Of a stretch of 32,394 nt of DNA, positions 32,303 through 32,394 are shown piece after piece. The position numbers and the translations under genes are program-made. Below the pieces are notes generated by a model. It was not told the origin of the DNA. It was given only the letters and a program-made list of their open reading frames with translations, and did not search any database. Within the stretch, counting starts at the first letter, position 1; the number at the start of each line of letters is the position of its first letter. The DNA comes from an uncultured Paraglaciecola sp. (GTDB lineage Bacteria > Pseudomonadota > Gammaproteobacteria > Enterobacterales > Alteromonadaceae), in NCBI RefSeq assembly GCF_937123705.1, contig NZ_CAKZKO010000181.1:1-32394 (forward strand). Direction: 5' to 3'.

Positions 32303-32339
32303 GAAATTCTCCCTAAATAACCCGAACTCGGGATAAGAA

Positions 32340-32387
32340 ACGCCTGTAAGTAGCGCTATTTTTGCCCCTATCTTCGTTGTTCATCAT
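32340..32387 (-). repeat. 48-bp dispersed element, copy B
   Basis: This second copy of the element at 5806-5853 (39/48 identical) has the same orientation relative to the minus-strand gene downstream. Read as a peptide it runs 24 codons to a TAG at 32313, ten bases before the DUF2165-like ATG. Between the element and that gene lies a short hairpin, CCCGAACTCGGG (32321-32332). See copy A for why a DNA or RNA element is more likely than a peptide. Confidence 0.7.
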
Positions 32388-32394
32388 GAGTGTA

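Noticed and set aside
1..32394. CRISPR arrays, tRNA or rRNA genes, insertion sequences, prophage or toxin-antitoxin modules
   Set aside because: I looked for spaced direct repeats, cloverleaf ends, transposase motifs and phage genes and saw none. A covariance-model and IS database search would settle this.

Overview
The window looks like chromosomal DNA from a marine gammaproteobacterium of the Alteromonadales, probably Alteromonadaceae (Glaciecola/Paraglaciecola-like). The reasons are the enterobacterial-type yejK / yejL-yejM divergent arrangement, the Shewanella-like valine degradation cluster, the many secreted peptidases and the moderate A+T content. This placement is inferred from protein resemblance only. 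I see no rRNA, tRNA, CRISPR array, prophage or insertion sequence. The 27 genes called are dense, and all look intact.

Layout. (1) 113-5699: an M23 peptidase and a double-domain QueD-like protein overlap on the minus strand. They are followed by the nucleoid protein gene yejK, the divergent pair yejL-yejM (envelope/LPS control) and the convergent rRNA methyltransferase gene rlmA. (2) 5889-10665: a large exported tricorn-type protease with its own terminator, then an overlapping minus-strand pair made of a class I amidotransferase-like hydrolase and a VTT/DedA-type membrane protein. (3) 10666-11114: 449 bp without a convincing gene. (4) 11115-15791: a tightly coupled five-gene minus-strand operon: FMO-type monooxygenase, bile-acid:Na+ symporter family transporter, NAD-dependent epimerase, SDR and TSUP exporter. 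Its substrate is unknown, and it is the best candidate here for an undescribed pathway. (5) 16075-17505: an exported M18 aminopeptidase with a strong intrinsic terminator. (6) 17628-23158: a valine/isobutyrate degradation operon (mmsA, isobutyryl-CoA dehydrogenase, 3-hydroxyisobutyryl-CoA hydrolase, mmsB, SDR). An 18-bp perfect palindrome lies in its upstream region. (7) 23379-25832: a response regulator with a TPR output region and a lone periplasmic binding protein. (8) 25905-29347: two adjacent acyl-CoA dehydrogenases with complementary missing motifs, divergent from a GlxA-type AraC regulator. (9) 29333-31678: a MoxR ATPase / CoxE-type VWA pair. (10) 31817-32302: a DUF2165-like membrane protein.

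Themes. Much of the window serves acyl-CoA and amino-acid catabolism (regions 6 and 8) and protein or peptide degradation outside the cytoplasm (M23, tricorn, M18). A 48-bp sequence occurs twice, 26 kb apart, each time upstream of a minus-strand gene (5806-5853 and 32340-32387, 39 of 48 bases identical). It is a dispersed element that I cannot name.
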